Below, in pieces: positions 22,146 through 34,677 of a stretch of 64,000 bases of DNA. Source of the stretch: Tricholoma matsutake (lineage: Eukaryota; Basidiomycota; Agaricomycetes; Agaricales; Tricholomataceae); the NCBI GenBank assembly GCA_026075535.2, contig AP026539.1:4154001-4218000 (forward strand), in the 5' to 3' direction. Under the pieces are notes generated by a model. The model was not told where the DNA came from, did no database searches, and saw nothing but the letters and a program-made list of their open reading frames with translations. The position numbers were made by a program, and so were the translations under genes. How positions within the stretch are numbered: the stretch's first letter is position 1; every line of letters starts with the position of its first letter.

Positions 22146-24671
22146 ATGGGTTCAGGGACAGCGCAAATAGCCAAGGATTTCAGGGTGTACTGTACGCCCT
22201 TTCCTCTTATGACTCTTGTGGTTTGCTGATGTCTAGAGAACTCAAAGGGCTGGCCTTTATCGTGTACTGGGGGATTGTCTTGTTCGGATATGACACGTGT
22301 GTATTATTGCTCATTGTATAGTGCCAGTGTGGTCCTTTCTAATGCCGCTTCCGCATCAGTGGAATTGCGTTCGTACAAGTCACATCAAATTGCAGATTTG
22401 TATGGCTTACATTAACTGTAGAGGAGGGGTAGTCTCCGCCCCTTACTTCCGAGAACAGTTTGGTCTTTTAAACCCTAATAAGACGTTGAACAAGTCCAAG
22501 TCTGACAATATTTCCGCGAACGTCGTGTCTGTCCTCCAAGCCGGAGCTTTCTTTGGCTCTCTAGGAAGTGCCCCGCTCTCATGTGAGTGTCGATAATTCA
22601 GGGTATATCGTCATGGGCGTTGAGCGTCGATAAATGCTTTTGGATGACTCGTATCCATTCGATCTCGTATCTCCACGATCTATCAGCTCCAATTTCCCGT
22701 CCTCCTTATTGATCCCCCTCCTTTCTCAGCCAAAATTGGACGTATACGCACTCTTCTTACTTTCACCATCATCTTCTGTGTTGGGGCTGTGAGTCACGCT
22801 TGGACTTGAGTACATCATATCTACTGACCCACTATGTTTAGATCCTTACCACCATCGCCAACGCCGGCTCGAAGGGCCTAGCAGAGATCTATGCAGGACG
22901 AGTTATTTCCGGCATCGGTATTGGTGGTATTTCGGCTGTTGCGCCTACATATGTCTCCGAATGTGCGCGTAAAGAGGTCCGAGGACGTATAACTGGAATG
23001 TTCCAGATCATGGTAAGTTCTAAACACGCTTCTTTCTTACTCCCGAGGGTCTCATCGGACGTAGGTTGGAATTGGTGTCATGTTGTCATATTTCATCAAT
23101 CGTGGGTTATTTGTGCCATAGCTCTATACTTATTCGACGGTGGTAATATTTGTCGCGATCTAGTTGGCGTCGGACTGCACTACGCGAACAGTGTGATGAT
23201 CTGGCGGTTCCCTTTTGGTTTCCAGCTTGTACCAGCCGGCATCCTGGCGTTTGGTCTTTTAACAGTCAAAGTACATTGCCCACTTCTTTACTACTATGTG
23301 TGCCTTATTTCTCTTTTCATAGGAATCTCCACGATGGCTCGCCTCCGTCAACCGTCACGAAGAAGCCATTGCTAACCTTGCATACATGCGGAAAGACTCG
23401 GTGGACTCAGAGGCCATCATCCACGAAATGGCAGAAATCGACGCTCAAATCGTGGAAGAGCGCGAAGCCCGGAAGGGGCTTGGTCTCAAGGAGGCATTCT
23501 TCGGCAAAGGCAACTTCATAAGATTCGTCATTGCGTTTACAATATTTTTCTTGCAACAATGGGGTGGACAGAATACTGTAAAGTGAGTGTTGGCTTGCAA
23601 GTCCCTAAGCAAACGGATATTGATGATCCTACTGACAGTTACTACGCACCGCAAATCTTTTCATCTGTCCGTTACTTCACATGTGACGATTTCAACGCAG
23701 GTTCTGATTTTGCATCCAGATTGGATACACCGGGACCAAGAGCTCACTTCTTGCCAGTGGAGTATATGGTACGTTAGGCTTCTACTCTGTCCATCCCCTA
23801 TGTTCCAACTAACGTTGCTTTCCTATATAGGTGTTGTCAAAGTCATTGCAACTGCAATCTTCATCTTCTTTGGCGTCGAAACCCTCGGACGAAGGTGGCC
23901 TCTTTTCATTTCAGCAATGGGCATGGGTATTCTCTTCTTCATCATCGGTGCCATCCTGAAGACGCACCCCCCGCCTACAATAACCCCTAACACCCCTATT
24001 CCTGCCCCACCCCCAGCCAGTAAAGCAATGGCGGCTATGCTTTACATATATGTGACCTTCTATTCTATAGGATGGGGTGAGTGACACTGTGCTCGTTACA
24101 CATGTTGGATAAGTAAACATAAATGTGTACAGGTCCTCTTCCCTGGGTGTATGTTGCTGATATTTTCCCGACACGGACGAGGCATTACGGGCTTGCCCTT
24201 GCCAGCGCCTCACAGTGGCTCTGGAGTACGTAATCCCTCGTCTTGTTGATCTCTGCAGATGCTAACTACACTGGACAGATTTCGTCGTTTCGAAGGTCTC
24301 TCCTAACATCCAGACTCAGTTAGGGTATAAGATGTTTTTGATGTTCGCGACTATAAATATCGGTGCAATGGCAACGTTTGCTCTGTGCGTGCCTCACTCG
24401 CCGTTAGATCCCTCTTTCTGACGCCCCAGTGTTTTCGTAGAGCCATCCCAGAAACCAAAAACCTCAGTCTCGAAGAAATGGACGTCATCTTTGGTTCCAT
24501 CTCCAAGGAGCAGAGGGAGGCTGATATCAACAAACAGGAGAGAGGTATGTTCTCTGTTTCTACCTTGATCGGATGGTACGATTCAAACCTTGCTTTCTTC
24601 TAGTGCTCGAACGAACAGAAAAACATGATGATAGCGTTGATCATGGAAACTCCATCGACAGAAAAGTCTGA
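22146..24671 (+). CDS. MFS sugar-porter family transporter, 15 exons, 529 aa
   Basis: Exons 22146-22186, 22237-22296, 22422-22582, 22730-22788, 22842-23012, 23065-23101, 23164-23270, 23323-23582, 23639-23666, 23720-23768, 23831-24076, 24133-24225, 24279-24384, 24441-24544, 24604-24671; all GT..AG and in phase, 530 codons with TGA. A plasma-membrane 12-helix facilitator or proton symporter for a sugar or quinate-like solute is expected. Family marks: PTYVSECARKEVRGRI after helix 4, ESPRWL in the central loop, QQWGGQN and YYAPQIF in helix 7, GRRWP in the second half, IPETKNLSLEEMD after helix 12. About half of each 529-residue family length is matched by eye without gaps. A proline-rich loop (PNTPIPAPPPASK) near residue 395 is unusual. 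The wording around YFINLGVG and WRFPFGFQLVPAGI is closest to quinate/hexose permeases; substrate not decidable. Confidence 0.93.
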
Positions 24672-25141
24672 TGACTGTTAGCCCGAGAAGTTGACTTTGT
24701 TTAACTTTCATCGTTAGTTCAGTGGGAGGTATTGTAGTGCTTGATGTGTGTAAGTTATAATTCGCTATATATAAGGCTCGGAGGACCCTCGGAAACCTCT
24801 CCGTTTTCATGTACTTAATGCCCAAGGTTACAATCATGTACATTCTCGACTTACGAAGAATCCTTGAATGCCCAGTGGATGCAGTCGGCGTTGTATTGTA
24901 CCTCATGACAATCATAAGCGTCCACATTTCACGTAGGCGAGTTTGGGCTTGGCTTAGGGTCCATACAAGAACTTGTCGACGTGCGTACCCCGTCCACTGC
25001 CTAGACGTTGTTCCTTCCATTGATAATGATATAATCGCACCCTGTGAACCAGTCCGCTGACTGGTAAAGATATCGATTGCCGGATATTTCCATGCCAGAT
25101 GCATATGAACTCACTAACCACAATGCATTAGACCCGTATTC
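24672..25141. other. Convergent intergenic stretch
   Basis: 3' regions of the transporter (+) and the TatD gene (-). A 173-codon open frame on the minus strand here has no domain-like content and overlaps the transporter end; not called. Confidence 0.5.
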
Positions 25142-26536
25142 TCACACACCATAAATCCTTCTGGCATTCTCCCTCGACTCCTTCATTACCTCATCTGCAT
25201 CCCAACGCCCACCGGTGATAGTTGCGACGAATTCTGCAGTCCAAGGAATCATCGCCGTGTGACACAAAGGCAACTTCCCTTTCAACAAAGGTAATGATTT
25301 ATAGAGGTTTCCGGGTGTCATGAATGGTGCGTCGGTCTCTAGGAGGATTCGTAGTGGTTGTTCAGAGGATGTTGACATTCGGCGGATAACATCTGATGTA
25401 TTTTCGTTGCTGGAATAGGTGATTACTCCTATGATAGGATGAGGTGTGCAATATGGTAGAACATTCATCGTTAACAAACCTGTGATGCCAATACATAGAT
25501 TTGGAAAATGGTCTAGAAGTCGTTGAGCGAAATCAGGAGCGTCCGTAAAACAGTGAATGTGTATCTGTGAATGAACCTAATCAATGAGTTCATCAACAAT
25601 TTTAAAGATGAATTCCGACTTTATGATCTGTGGGAACTTCCTCCTTCAAGATACGTTCAGTATCTGCATCTGCTTCGCGGGTATGAATCGTCAAAGGCTT
25701 TCCAAGTTTCACGGCCTGCCGTAGCTGTCGTGCAAAGACGGTTCGCTGAACTTCTCGTGGGGAGTTATCGTAGTGGTAATCTAGCCCTATCTCACCCCAG
25801 CCAACACATCGTGGATGGGTCATCGCTTCTAGGCTGTAGACAATTTCAGAATGCTCGAAAAATACTAGAAAGGCAAGTAAAGAACGAACATATCTTCCTC
25901 TACTTCATCAGTATATAGTTTTGCGTCATGACTGAAAGAAAGATTGACGTGGTGAAGAAACGAGTTTAGCAGGTGGAAAGAATACTTACGGGTGAACACC
26001 TAACGAATTCGTTCTGTCAAATACGGGAAACAAAAGTGACACAACTCACCCATTACAAACCAATAGTTCATGCCACCCCAGATTGACTCCCTATCCTCAG
26101 CTTTTAAAGCGCTATCCGCAAAGGTCTTCCAAGATTTGAGCACAGGTGCTTCACACCAAACGTCCACAATACTCTCTACTTTTCGCCCTTCGTAGATCTT
26201 TCGAATGAATTCGAACGGGTCATTATACTTCCCATTTTTATAATACCGCCGATAAAACTGAAACGTAGAGGCCAGATGAGTATGTGTATCGACGATCGCT
26301 GATGCTGACGGAGGCGTTGGCAAAAGTAAGTTGTCTTCGGGCGGTACATTCGACTTTTTCTTAGCCATGTTATGGTACGATGCAGTTCCTCTTGAAGCAA
26401 ATAATCTTTTGGAATCTTGAAGATATTTAGTTATAGGACCATATACTGATCGCGGGGGCCTGCTGGCACTGGCAGACCGTAAAAATGACAACATACCATG
26501 ACAAGTCACGCGGAAAACCGGCCAAGTCACGTTCAC
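25142..26536 (-). CDS. TatD-family metal-dependent DNase, 6 exons
   Basis: Minus-strand exons 26536-26050, 25999-25990, 25931-25890, 25833-25620, 25564-25480 and 25428-25142; phases agree, 374 aa from the first ATG. TatD enzymes are TIM-barrel 3'-5' nucleases with two metals. Ligands seen: HTH in VDTHTHLAS, the Glu in CVGWGEIGLDYHY, His in LTIHTREAD, His in IHIHCFTDAPDF and Asp in ILLETDAPFM; all present, so it should be active. Exon 2 is only 10 bases (GTGTTCACCC) and restores the GVHP of the conserved GxHPH. Three starts are possible: 26536, 26494 (MLSFLRSASASRPPRSVYG, which looks like a mitochondrial leader) and 26368 (MAKKKSNVPPED). Dual targeting is conceivable. Confidence 0.93.
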
Positions 26537-27935
26537 CTTATCTTATCAATTGCCGCACTGTTCAACATCTTGATGCAAACTGACCGGTAGAAAAATCGAC
26601 CCGGATACATAATATTCTCATCTGAGTGCATCTGCTATATATATTTAGAGTGTTTAAAGGCTAGGCCGGACCGTAAATAAAATAAATAAAATGAAGCGCA
26701 CCTCCTCACTCAATTGGGTACCTACGCACACAACCGGAACGAGGCTTGATCTCTAAGATTACGGCGCCCACTCGGTTGCAAACTCGGATAGTCTGCGCCT
26801 ACGAGGCCACTAGAATAGACGTAGCGGCGCATATATGAATTACCGAGAAAACGCGATGGCGAGTCCAAGTGACCGTGACGGTAAGCATCTCCCGATGGTG
26901 CAAGGAAGACGAATCGATCAAAGCGTTTTAGCGTAAATGAAATGTGGCAAGATAGACTGTGAAGCCAGCGGCCGTATCTGATAAAAATATCACTACATTT
27001 GTGTCACAGTTAGGGGTCGTACTGGTGTGTCTAAAGTGGTACTCGTGGAATACCACGCGGCTTGAACTGGTCTTGTCTGATGGACTGGGAGCTAGGAGTG
27101 ATGGAATTATGAAATATGAAATAGCCTCTTTCTTATCAATGGCAAAGGCCTCATTAACATCTGCTCTAAAAGGTCGTTATGCTCTATAAGGTCGTTATCT
27201 ACCACGGCGCGTATCTGGCTGAACTTTGTCGAGGTGAAGCAGACCTACACTCCAATTAAAGTCCTCAGATGTAAGTGACGAATGTTCTAAATATAGGCTA
27301 GTGAATTCGGGTCCAGAGAAGACTTTTTGACGTGTGTTTGTATCTCTTTGTATATATCTGTTATAGCTTAGTCGGTGGCTGGTCATGTGTGTCCTTCTGA
27401 TCACTGACATTAAGAATTCAGTATCACCAGCGCGTCGGGAACATCTTGTCAATCTCAGTCAAGCGAAGTTATTGGCACCTGCAGAGTCGTTCGCTAATCC
27501 ATATGCCCCGCGTTTCCCATTCAAGCTTCATATTCTGCAGAGTAGTAGTAGGCGTAGTACTATTAGTATACCAGTAGGCAACAATGATCTATGGCAACTC
27601 TACTTACTGACATTAGGGATTACGGTGTTGGTGTCGGAGTACCAACTTGAAAGCGCCTCATGTGGAAACATGCGGCTGATAACAGTAATTACCATCAACA
27701 CAAACCACGATGCGACTGCTTCGTATAACTTGCTCGTGAATGAAACTATCATCTCCGGGCGGAACTGTAAGACTGAATTGTTCCTGACTGAGTATCAGGG
27801 ACTTCTCGGATATTATCGCTCCCCTTCCGTGGAGGGTTAACGTACGTATTTGGTTACACATTCTGTGGACCGTATTGGCACACCATTGGCACATCATAGA
27901 AGATCATATATTGTAACCCCGTTCTAGGAATTGCA
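26537..27935. other. Divergent intergenic region between TatD and P450
   Basis: About 1.4 kb, CG-rich. TATA-like CTATATATATTTAG at 26634-26647 could serve the TatD gene. No gene supported; a 151-codon frame at 27385-27840 lacks recognisable features. Confidence 0.45.
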
Positions 27936-27940
27936 TATAA
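27936..27940 (+). promoter_or_regulatory. TATA box candidate of the P450 gene
   Basis: TATAA within GCATATAAAC, 53 bases before the ATG at 27993. Confidence 0.4.
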
Positions 27941-27992
27941 ACAATCCCTCCCAAAAGCCATATGGCCTCACACTTGTTAACGACCTCCTTTC

Positions 27993-30428
27993 ATGTCTAC
28001 TGTTATGAGCTTCTTTCTGGGGATTTTCCTTGTGCTATGCTTCGTAGTGTATCGACGATATCAACGTAACTCTGGGCCTTATTCACATATTCCTGGACCA
28101 GAGCCGTCAACCCCACTGGGTATGGTGCGCTCATTGTGCACTATATGCATGTGCGCTAACCATTCTGCTTCTCTGGGGACTTACTAGGATTCTTGCTGGA
28201 CCTGCATGATCCTGATGGGCTCAATATGCATTTAGACATGACACAGAGATTTGGGCACGTTGCTCGATTGAGAGGAGGCGTAATCGGGGTAAGCCCATGA
28301 ATCCAGCCTGATAACCCCTACCCCAACTTGAACATTGTAGGCGGATGCGTTGTATATCACTGACCCCGCAGCTCTTTACTCCATTCTTGTTCGAGACCAG
28401 AACACTTTCCGCGAGTCAACCGAATTTATCGGGTATTCCGTTTCTTCTCCAAGGTTTTTCACTCTAGTTCACATTCACCAGTCTATTCGGCATCATGCAC
28501 CGCGGTAATGGAGTGGCATCCGTATGGGGTAAGAATTACATTTCACGACTTCCCATTGATGGTAACAGTCTTACAGGAGATGAGCATAAGAAACAGCGAA
28601 AACTGATAGATCCCATTTTCACCGCCGCTCGTATCGCAAAACTTACTCCCTTATTTTATCAAGTCGCCTATCAAGTGAGTTTATGATTTGTTTCGTCAAT
28701 GAATTTCTCGGCACACATGCATAGTTACGGTCGTCCTTGGCAACGGAAGTACCTCCAGCAGGATGTACGATTGATATTCTGGACCACCTAACGCGCACTG
28801 CACTGGAACTCATTGCCCAAGGCGGACTTGGTCATACGTTCAATTCTTTCGACAAGAACAGTCAGGAATTCAAAGAATTCCAATGGGCAATCACGTCCAT
28901 CCTGTGAGCGCGTTCCAACGTTTTTATTGTCAGCGATATTCACTAAAGCTCCGAATTTATTTTTTTCAGACCACTTGCTAGCTCCCTGTTTCTCTTTCTT
29001 CCATATATGGATTCGATGCGGAAGATGAGACCCGTATGGCTCCGTCGGTTCTTGGCAGGGGCCGTGTCCTACTTGCCCTGGACTGCCGTCCGTCAGGTGC
29101 CTTTTCCCATCTTTCCCAGCCCTCTGAAGTGTTCAACTTACTCGACCACTATCATAGTTCAAGAAAGCGATTGAGCTTCTCCATCCTGTTTATGACAATA
29201 TTCTCGAGACCAAGAAATTACTGTTTGAACATGGAGGTCTCGATGCGCTCGAAGAAACTGTCACTGGCGGTAAAGACCTTATGACCCTGCTCTGTTTGTT
29301 TCAGTTGAATATTTGCGCGATGTCCGATGACTCATATTCATCTCCCAGTCAAGTCGAACTGGGATGCGAAAGAAGACAAAATGCCCGACGACGTTGTTAC
29401 GGCGAACATGGGGTCCGTTTATGTTCTGCTATGCTTACCAACGCTTATTCTGTCGATTATTGTAGGTCGGTCGTTCACGGCGCTCAAGAGACCACATCGT
29501 CGGCCATGGCCCGACTTCTCTCACTAATGGCTACTCATCCTAACCTACAAATTCGGATCCGGCAAGAGTTGATTGACGCCAAGAAGGTGTGATTGCGTTG
29601 TTTGGTTATCCTTTGCAAAAGCTAATATGATTCCAGTCCAAGGCAAACCCCAATGAGGATCTTGATTTTTACGAGCTGAATAGCTTACCTCTTCTGGATG
29701 CAGTATGTAAAGAGACGCTTCGTCTCTACACCCCTGTTACATTTGTTTGGAGACAGTGAGGATCTTCTGGACTCCATGTCTATGGCCGCTGACCTAGCGC
29801 GGTTCAGAACAATGGAAGATACAATCGTACCTTTGCAATTCCCCGTTCGTGACAATACCGGTGCTTTGATTCGCGAGCTTCCGATAGCTAAAGGAACCGC
29901 TGTCTACCTTGGTCTTGCTGCCGCTAATCGCTCAAATACGATTTGGGGACCTGATGCGACCGAATATAAGCCCGAGCGATGGCTCGGTAAACTTGGACGA
30001 GAAGGCACCACAGATAACAACACGAGGCTTCCTGGGATATATTCTAATATGTGAATGCCATTTGCTACATCTCGATTACTACGCTAATTTGGATTCAGGA
30101 TGACGTTCCTTGGCGGAGGAAGGGCATGCCCGTATGTCGTTACCTTCAAGCTCTTCTTTTCTAATATAACAAATGACAGGGGACACAGGTTCGCGGTCTT
30201 CGAATTAAGTGCGCACTACTGATTGCATGTTGAGATGGAACCTTTTTTTAACTGACGTTCTTTCGTGCACTAGAGCTCGTCTTGTCCGTCCTTCTTTTGT
30301 CGTTTTCCTTCGAGAAAGCGGACCCCGTTGAATGGAAACTTGGTATCACCTTGACACCATATGTTCAAGGTGAGGATAAGACTGGGCCGAGGACTCCCAA
30401 AGTGCCTGTAAAAGTCACGAAACTGTGA
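27993..30428 (+). CDS. Cytochrome P450 monooxygenase, 15 exons, 556 aa
   Basis: Exons 27993-28119, 28188-28288, 28341-28432, 28482-28528, 28577-28674, 28725-28903, 28970-29096, 29158-29293, 29349-29412, 29466-29586, 29637-29755, 29808-30050, 30099-30131, 30180-30208, 30274-30428; in phase throughout, 557 codons with TGA. A membrane-anchored (residues 5-20 hydrophobic), ER-bound haem oxygenase. Seen: proline hinge SHIPGPEPSTP, helix C-like WGDEHKKQRK, I-helix GAQETTS, K-helix ETLRL (ExxR), PERW, and the haem loop FLGGGRACPGHRFA with the cysteine ligand. The haem loop is split by two introns. The 48-base intron 28529-28576 is a multiple of three with no stop, so retention would add 16 residues in the C-helix region. 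Clan not assigned; looks like the microsomal type common in basidiomycetes. Confidence 0.94.
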
Positions 30429-31357
30429 GTGGTTCGTTGAATTTGTGAGCCATCTTTCGCTTATGAATGGTAACAGTAAACAATGAAACCAAATTTTTAT
30501 TCGCACTTGTAGTTCTAGTTTTTCCGTTCTGCTTGTTGTTTACGCCGAATTTTGCCTTTGATATGCTATGGTGAACAACGTTCATAATGAACCTCACGTA
30601 TAGATGCTTCATCTTTGTTGTACTAGTTGACTTTCCGTAATCTTTGATAACAAAATATGCAGCTGGTTCTCGCAAATCTAACTGTCACCGCTCTAATCAG
30701 ATAGATATTGTTATACAATAATCTATCATGCTTGAATTGACAAGCCTCATGCAGACACCATCTACTTGTGATGGAGGCCAAAGAAAAAAATCTGGAGATG
30801 TCGGAGGGGGAGCTATGTTAATTGGCTCGAGGACTCGAAATGTATTCAGGCATAGCGTTCTGTCGACGTCGCTCACCTTATCTCTTCCGTATCTGTTAAC
30901 CCCTGTAGATACTAGAAACTACATAAGAGTTTATTAAGAAGACCCGCGCCTGACTATTTCTACCATCCAATCAACATCCGATATCATGTATATGATAAAC
31001 TACTTATTAGAACACGCACACGTGACAATAATATCTGACAAGCTACTAGTACCACCTTTGACATGACTGGTCAGTGGGACAGTTGGCTCGGGCTTTTCTC
31101 TGTCCAAATGGCTCGGAGTTTGTTCATTTAAATAACTACATTATATATGTTTAGTTGAACGACTAGCGGACCAAGAGGGAGTAAATTCCGACGGTGTAGA
31201 GGTAATCTAAGTAATTCAAATATGGCTAGAATTGAACATGGTGTTAGTGGCAGTTGATGATGATACGAGTGTACAGATAGTCCGTGTGAGAATGCATGTG
31301 GTATCATATGAAGCTTGGTGATAAATGAGAAAAAAGCCCAAGTGAGAGAGGTGAGAA
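30429..31357. other. Intergenic stretch between P450 and HMG-box gene
   Basis: AT-richer than its neighbours; convergent gene ends. No gene supported. Confidence 0.5.
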
Positions 31358-33291
31358 TCAAACGTCGGACACCCTCTCCCCATCCTCACTCTCACTCTCA
31401 CCTTCGGCATCGGCATCGGCATCCAACGACATCCTCGGGAACATCGAGCTAATCTCGAATTCCATATCCTCGCCCTCGCCCTCTTCCTCTTCTCCATCAT
31501 CACCTACATGGCTGTCTCGAAGACTCTCATGCTCATTCATATCAGAGAAATGCCAAACATTGAGGTTCCCGCCATCCACCATCTTAAGATTACGACCACG
31601 CGGATCCTCAAGCACAGGATCACTATACGCAAGGTTTCCAGCCTTACGTTCATCATGATGGTCAAACGCAGCAACATTGGAAGACAGCGTAGTAATTCTG
31701 GAATTTGGGGCCACTCCAGCACCGGGAAGGGCAGTTCCTTCAGCTTCTCGTCGAAGATCTCTCACTCCGTCCGTGGAGAGCGGCGGCTGGGCCGCGAACG
31801 GATTGGTAAACACCGGCTGAAAATGCGCGCCCCTCAAAGCAAGGGGCTGGAGCTTCGGTGTCGAAGTCGAAGTAGGGTGCGCTCGTACCGGCGATTCAGA
31901 AAACACAGCCGTAGGGGTGTGTCCCTGAAATTCAGCAGCAGGGAAATTCATATCATTCGGTATATCCTAACCCAAACCATCCCATCAACTCTTGAAACAA
32001 CAACAAAAAATACAAAATATAAAGGAAAAGCGGAACTTACAAAAACATCCTGACGATCATCCACGATCATCCCTTCCCAGCCTTCCCAGCCTTCCCAGTC
32101 GACCCGCCCACCAGCACCAACCCAGTCTCCCCATTGCAGCGGTGGCGCGGGCGCGCAATCCCACCCGGGAGCATCCCCAGGCGGGGCAATCGCATACGGG
32201 CCGCCATGCAGCACCGGCACGAGCGGGGGATGGTCTAGATCAAGATCTCGTGCAAACGCGCGTCTATTCTTTTGGTGGATGGAAATTTGGGGTGGGGGTG
32301 AGCCCAGGTCGGTCGCTGAGGCTGAAATTGGGGAAGTGGGTGGAGGCCAAGAGGATGAACGCCGATGCCGGAAGAGGGGCTGGTTGGTGAGGATGCTATA
32401 TTGGTCCTGGGTCTGATTTTGGTTCTGGCCTACATAGAATTGTGCGTGGGCTTCGTAGGCTCGACTTACCCTACACATCGGATCGATGCGCTGGTTGGTA
32501 TTTCGGAAGTCGTAGGACCTCTCAGCGGTCAGGGGGTATGGGCGCCGTCTACTATAAGATCGTGGCATGGGGCACAAAGCAAGGCGAGGTGCCCGAATTT
32601 GGGATTGGTTTTGAGCTTTAGTGGAAGGAGGACTAGAAGCTGTCGACTGGACGGGCGGGCAAGAGGAAGAACGACGTGCAGAACGTATATCCTGTTCTTG
32701 AGCTATGGCCGGCTCAACTTCTTTCGTCTCCCCACCTGTACCTACCTCAACACCATCATTCTCCGCCCCAGCAATCTCGTCCCCGTCTTTGACCGGCTTT
32801 CTACCTAGCGGTACAACGCTAGGTGTATACCGATACCCAGGATAAATCTCCGCATGCAACTTCTTCTCCGTCTCCGCCATTTGTACCCAGGGGTCTTTCT
32901 CCTCGTTAGTCATTTCCCGCCACACGCTTCCAACGATGCGTGATATATTCCTATGGTCGTTCTCCACGTTCGCCGGCACTTTATTTTGCCGCACAAAGTC
33001 ACACCGAAAGAGAATGAACGCGTTGCGCGGGCGGGGGACGTGTCCCACAGGCTGCTTGCGCGCGTGAGATTTCTTTGTTGGGTCTGGTGGATGATAGGTG
33101 GGATGTGGGAGAGCGTTGGGTCGGATACGGGTACCTGCGGTGCGAGCTCGTGAAGCGGGGCGTAGATCTATGAGAGGAGATGTAGAAGTAGATATAGGCG
33201 ATTGGGAGAGCGACGTTGAGGGCGATGAAGTGAGCGAAGACTTTGTCCCGGGGCTTTCGTTTATCGAAGGCAAAGGAATGCCTTCAAACAT
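31358..33291 (-). CDS. HMG-box (MATA_HMG type) transcription factor, 2 exons, 619 aa
   Basis: Exons 33291-32041 and 31966-31358, joined by a GTAAGT..TAG intron in phase 0. Residues about 85-155 form an HMG box that binds and bends DNA: VPRPRNAFILFRCDFVRQNK, then NISRIVGSVWREMTNEEKDP and the basic end GYRYTP. It is of the fungal MAT/Ste11 sequence-specific class. The rest is low-complexity: Ser/Thr/Pro-rich N-terminus, a middle with NQNQTQDQ and RRSSSWPPPTSP stretches, and a very acidic end (EEEEGEGEDMEF and AEGESESEDGE) that may act as an activation domain. Such proteins often control mating and fruiting genes; no mating-type locus neighbours (STE3-like receptor, homeodomain genes) are visible here. 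The start is the first ATG of the long frame. Confidence 0.9.
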
Positions 33292-34677
33292 CCGCAGAGA
33301 AGACAGGGGTTCGAATAGCCAGATGGTGGTGGTATTGAAGAAAGAAGTGAAAGTCTTTGTGATGGAGCACGTTGCGGATGAAAGAAAAGTTTAAAGGGAC
33401 GCGATGGCAATTCAATCCGCTGAGTCCGTTCCCTGACAAAATAAAACATAGTCGGCCCCTTCGCCTTCTCCTATACTTGTATATCCATCCATAGCATAGT
33501 CTGTAGCTATGATATATGCAAAAGTATGAAAGGGAGCGCTGTTCTTGTACTCTGCTGGCCTGTGGTGAGTCCTATGCCATTCATCAACATCAAAATTGAA
33601 AAAACGTGTATAGTTCTTCATCTCCGCGATTCAAGACTACGGCCACTATTGTTCGACGTTTTCGGCCATTCCACGCAGCCTGCCAAATTTCAACTCACGT
33701 CGGGGCGCCCTCTTGCTTGCTCAAGCAGATTATCTTGTTCTCGTGATAACTTCCAACACAAACCGTACTGAGTACTTGATCCGAACAGGGCCAAGGTTTT
33801 CATATTTCCAGGCGAATAGAGCGACGAAGAAAGGTGCTCAGCCTCACCATAGAGCCGGTACGGTAAGTTCAATTGATTGGCATATCATGTGAAGCGGAAT
33901 TGGAAACCTCACGATGATAACTTGGAGGGATAATGGAGAGTTGTTTTGAGGTAACTGAATGTGTGCAACTACATCGCACTTGAAATTCATACTTGCCCGA
34001 TGGGCAGGCCACATGAAAGTGCAAACTGGCTTTAGTAGTAAAGATTCTGGCGGTTCAAAACTGAAATGTCTTCACAACTTGTAAGTCGCGGAAAATGTAA
34101 AACGGACTCAAGCCGATGATGCAGTTTCTGAGGTGGATGCCAGTCGTCTCCAAGAAAAGATGGCCCCGACCACTAGTAGCTATTGAATATTGAACTGTAC
34201 GTGCACCTTCGGAGAGAATAACGTTCAACTATAATACCTCAGGCTCGTTCTGTCACGCGTTTGGTTGAACAGTGGATCCAAATTGTCGTTAGGGAAAGTC
34301 TGCCGAGAGGAGTGAAGGATATAATAAAGATGCGATTGACTGCAAGATAAAGGTTATTCCACGGCCGCGGATGGACAATAGCCAGAAAACAAATTTCGCC
34401 TTACAGCCCATGGAGAGCGACACCAGGATATCGATTCGAACCTGCACTCTGAAAGAGGAACACAACAAATAAACGTACTAAGGCCGCCTTAAACCGTTCG
34501 CCTAAGCGGTTATTAGAGCGATTTTTTGATTCTGCCTCATAGCCGAAGTGCCGGCTCATTGGATGGCAAGAACAACTGATCCCAGTTGTAATTCATGAGC
34601 ATATGGTCAAGTATAATGAACGAGATGGCATTAAACTTTCTGCAGAGGGGGACAAAAGAACAAAAACCGGCTCTTCC
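33292..34677. other. Intergenic stretch upstream of the HMG-box gene
   Basis: 1.4 kb, no supported gene. Includes a tRNA-like relic near 34430-34510 that does not fold (see rejected items). Probably the promoter of the HMG-box gene and the 3' side of the DUF6535 gene. Confidence 0.45.

Noticed and set aside
24583..25104. 173-codon open frame, minus strand.
   Set aside because: Overlaps the last transporter exon, shows no domain-like pattern and no promoter or splice context; a by-product of a low-stop region.
27385..27840. 151-codon open frame, plus strand, upstream of the P450.
   Set aside because: No recognisable motif and mixed composition; most likely chance within the promoter region.
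31508..32390. Long plus-strand frames opposite the HMG-box gene.
   Set aside because: They are antisense shadows of a gene with a clear domain on the minus strand.
34425..34515. tRNA-like sequence on the minus strand (GGTTCGAATC as T loop, TAGGCGAACGG as A box).
   Set aside because: Acceptor and anticodon stems do not pair, and a five-base insertion disrupts the T stem. At most a tRNA relic.
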